Shown here: positions 63,658 through 64,000 of the stretch, piece after piece | How positions within the stretch are numbered: position 1 is the stretch's first letter | Layout of the letters: each line of letters starts with the position of its first letter | Source of the DNA: Chroococcus sp. FPU101 | GTDB lineage: Bacteria > Cyanobacteriota > Cyanobacteriia > Cyanobacteriales > Microcystaceae | Direction: 5' to 3' | NCBI RefSeq assembly: GCF_017312365.1 | Contig: NZ_BLJI01000017.1 | Span: forward strand, 27,190 to 91,189 | DNA length: 64,000 nucleotides | Made by a program: the position numbers and the translations under genes | The notes under the pieces: model-generated | What the model was told of the DNA's origin: nothing | The model's input: the letters and a program-made list of their open reading frames with translations, nothing else | Database searches by the model: none

Positions 63658-63759
63658 TACTAATTCAGTTAACTTTTAATTTCAAAATATAGCTTAAGTA
63701 ACTTGACAAATATTAAATTTAATACATTAATCATAAGTTCCTGAGTCCAAGAATTCTGA

Positions 63760-64000
63760 TCATACTAAGGCAAGCCAAATGGATTCGGAAACCGTAATAA
63801 TTGAGCCATCTGCACGATAAATTTGAGACTCTAAATTTGTAATTTTTTCTTGAGTTTTTAAAAGCTTTAAAATTTCATCCCAACGATTTGATTGAATATA
63901 TAGATTATTTTCTGGACTGACTAAATGAGTGATCATTTGTTCAGGTGAATCATAGCCATACAGTTTAGCTAAATAATCATTAACACTTTGATATATTCCT
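63760..64000 (-). CDS. PAS-domain protein, C-terminal end (partial)
   Basis: 80 codons reach the right edge. The sequence (LAKLYGYDSPEQMITHLVS, then ESQIYRADGSIITVSESIW) is a PAS domain, typical of sensor kinases or cyclases. It stops inside the domain: RADGSIITVSES should be followed by a further strand, not by LALV and a TGA at 63760-63762. Either the gene really ends in PAS or it is damaged; the upstream part is out of view. Confidence 0.6.
   Translation of the reverse strand, partial: GIYQSVNDYLAKLYGYDSPEQMITHLVSPENNLYIQSNRWDEILKLLKTQEKITNLESQIYRADGSIITVSESIWLALV

Noticed and set aside
1..64000. CRISPR arrays, rRNA genes, prophage
   Set aside because: I saw no regularly spaced direct repeats, no rRNA segments and no phage structural genes.

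Overview
The window is chromosomal DNA from a cyanobacterium. The signs are frequent GCGATCGC (HIP1-type) octamers, a PAM68 photosystem II assembly gene next to rpsO, cyanobacteriochrome-type chemoreceptors, an NtcA-type promoter in front of a urea-uptake operon, and many AAA/WD40 signalling proteins. The DNA is AT-rich. I cannot name the genus.

Layout. (1) 1-9.3 kb, minus strand: a phototaxis-like chemosensory operon in the order pixJ1-pixJ2-pixL, as in the Synechocystis tax1/pix locus. The pixJ1 copy is broken by a one-base frameshift, and a P-loop ATPase/degenerate-GGDEF protein lies upstream. (2) 9.4-17.3 kb: housekeeping and unknown genes (membrane GTPase, HNH protein, AI-2E exporter family, PrxQ, FGGY sugar kinase, NUDIX, gpsA). 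(3) 17.6-20.8 kb: a large secreted metzincin protease with Calx-beta and RTX repeats. (4) 21-28 kb: rpsO, PAM68 and DAHP synthase, then an RsbW-type kinase, an ECF sigma/anti-sigma/Spy-like operon, an Rrf2 regulator and an M48 protease. (5) 28.4-45.8 kb: glycogen and glucan genes (GH57, glgP, two GT4 glycosyltransferases, a glycogen-debranching-type enzyme), interrupted by a decayed VapBC pair, tRNA-Val, an unusual MbtH-like/carrier-protein-like pair and a two-gene P-loop/WD40 module. (6) 45.8-49.9 kb: ion and osmotic envelope functions (Na+/H+ antiporter, mechanosensitive-channel-type protein, SLH protein). (7) 50-55.1 kb: a tnpB remnant and an exopolysaccharide/GDP-fucose block (fcl, gmd, sugar transferase, GT4), then ssb. 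(8) 55.5-61.5 kb: the urtABCDE urea ABC transporter behind a near-perfect NtcA box, with UrtD carrying an extra TerB-like domain. (9) The right edge: a REC-PAS-GGDEF-EAL c-di-GMP protein and the end of a PAS protein.

Three otherwise well-conserved genes (pixJ1, glgP, vapC) and the tnpB remnant each contain what looks like a single-base indel. Either the sequence carries indel errors or several genes here are decaying; raw reads would decide. Small palindromic repeats recur, between genes and in frame inside the pix genes. The most unusual features are the MbtH-like/carrier-like pair, the paralogous HTH-P-loop proteins (one fused to a degenerate GGDEF, one paired with a 14-repeat WD40 ATPase), the UrtD-TerB fusion and the in-frame palindromic insertions.
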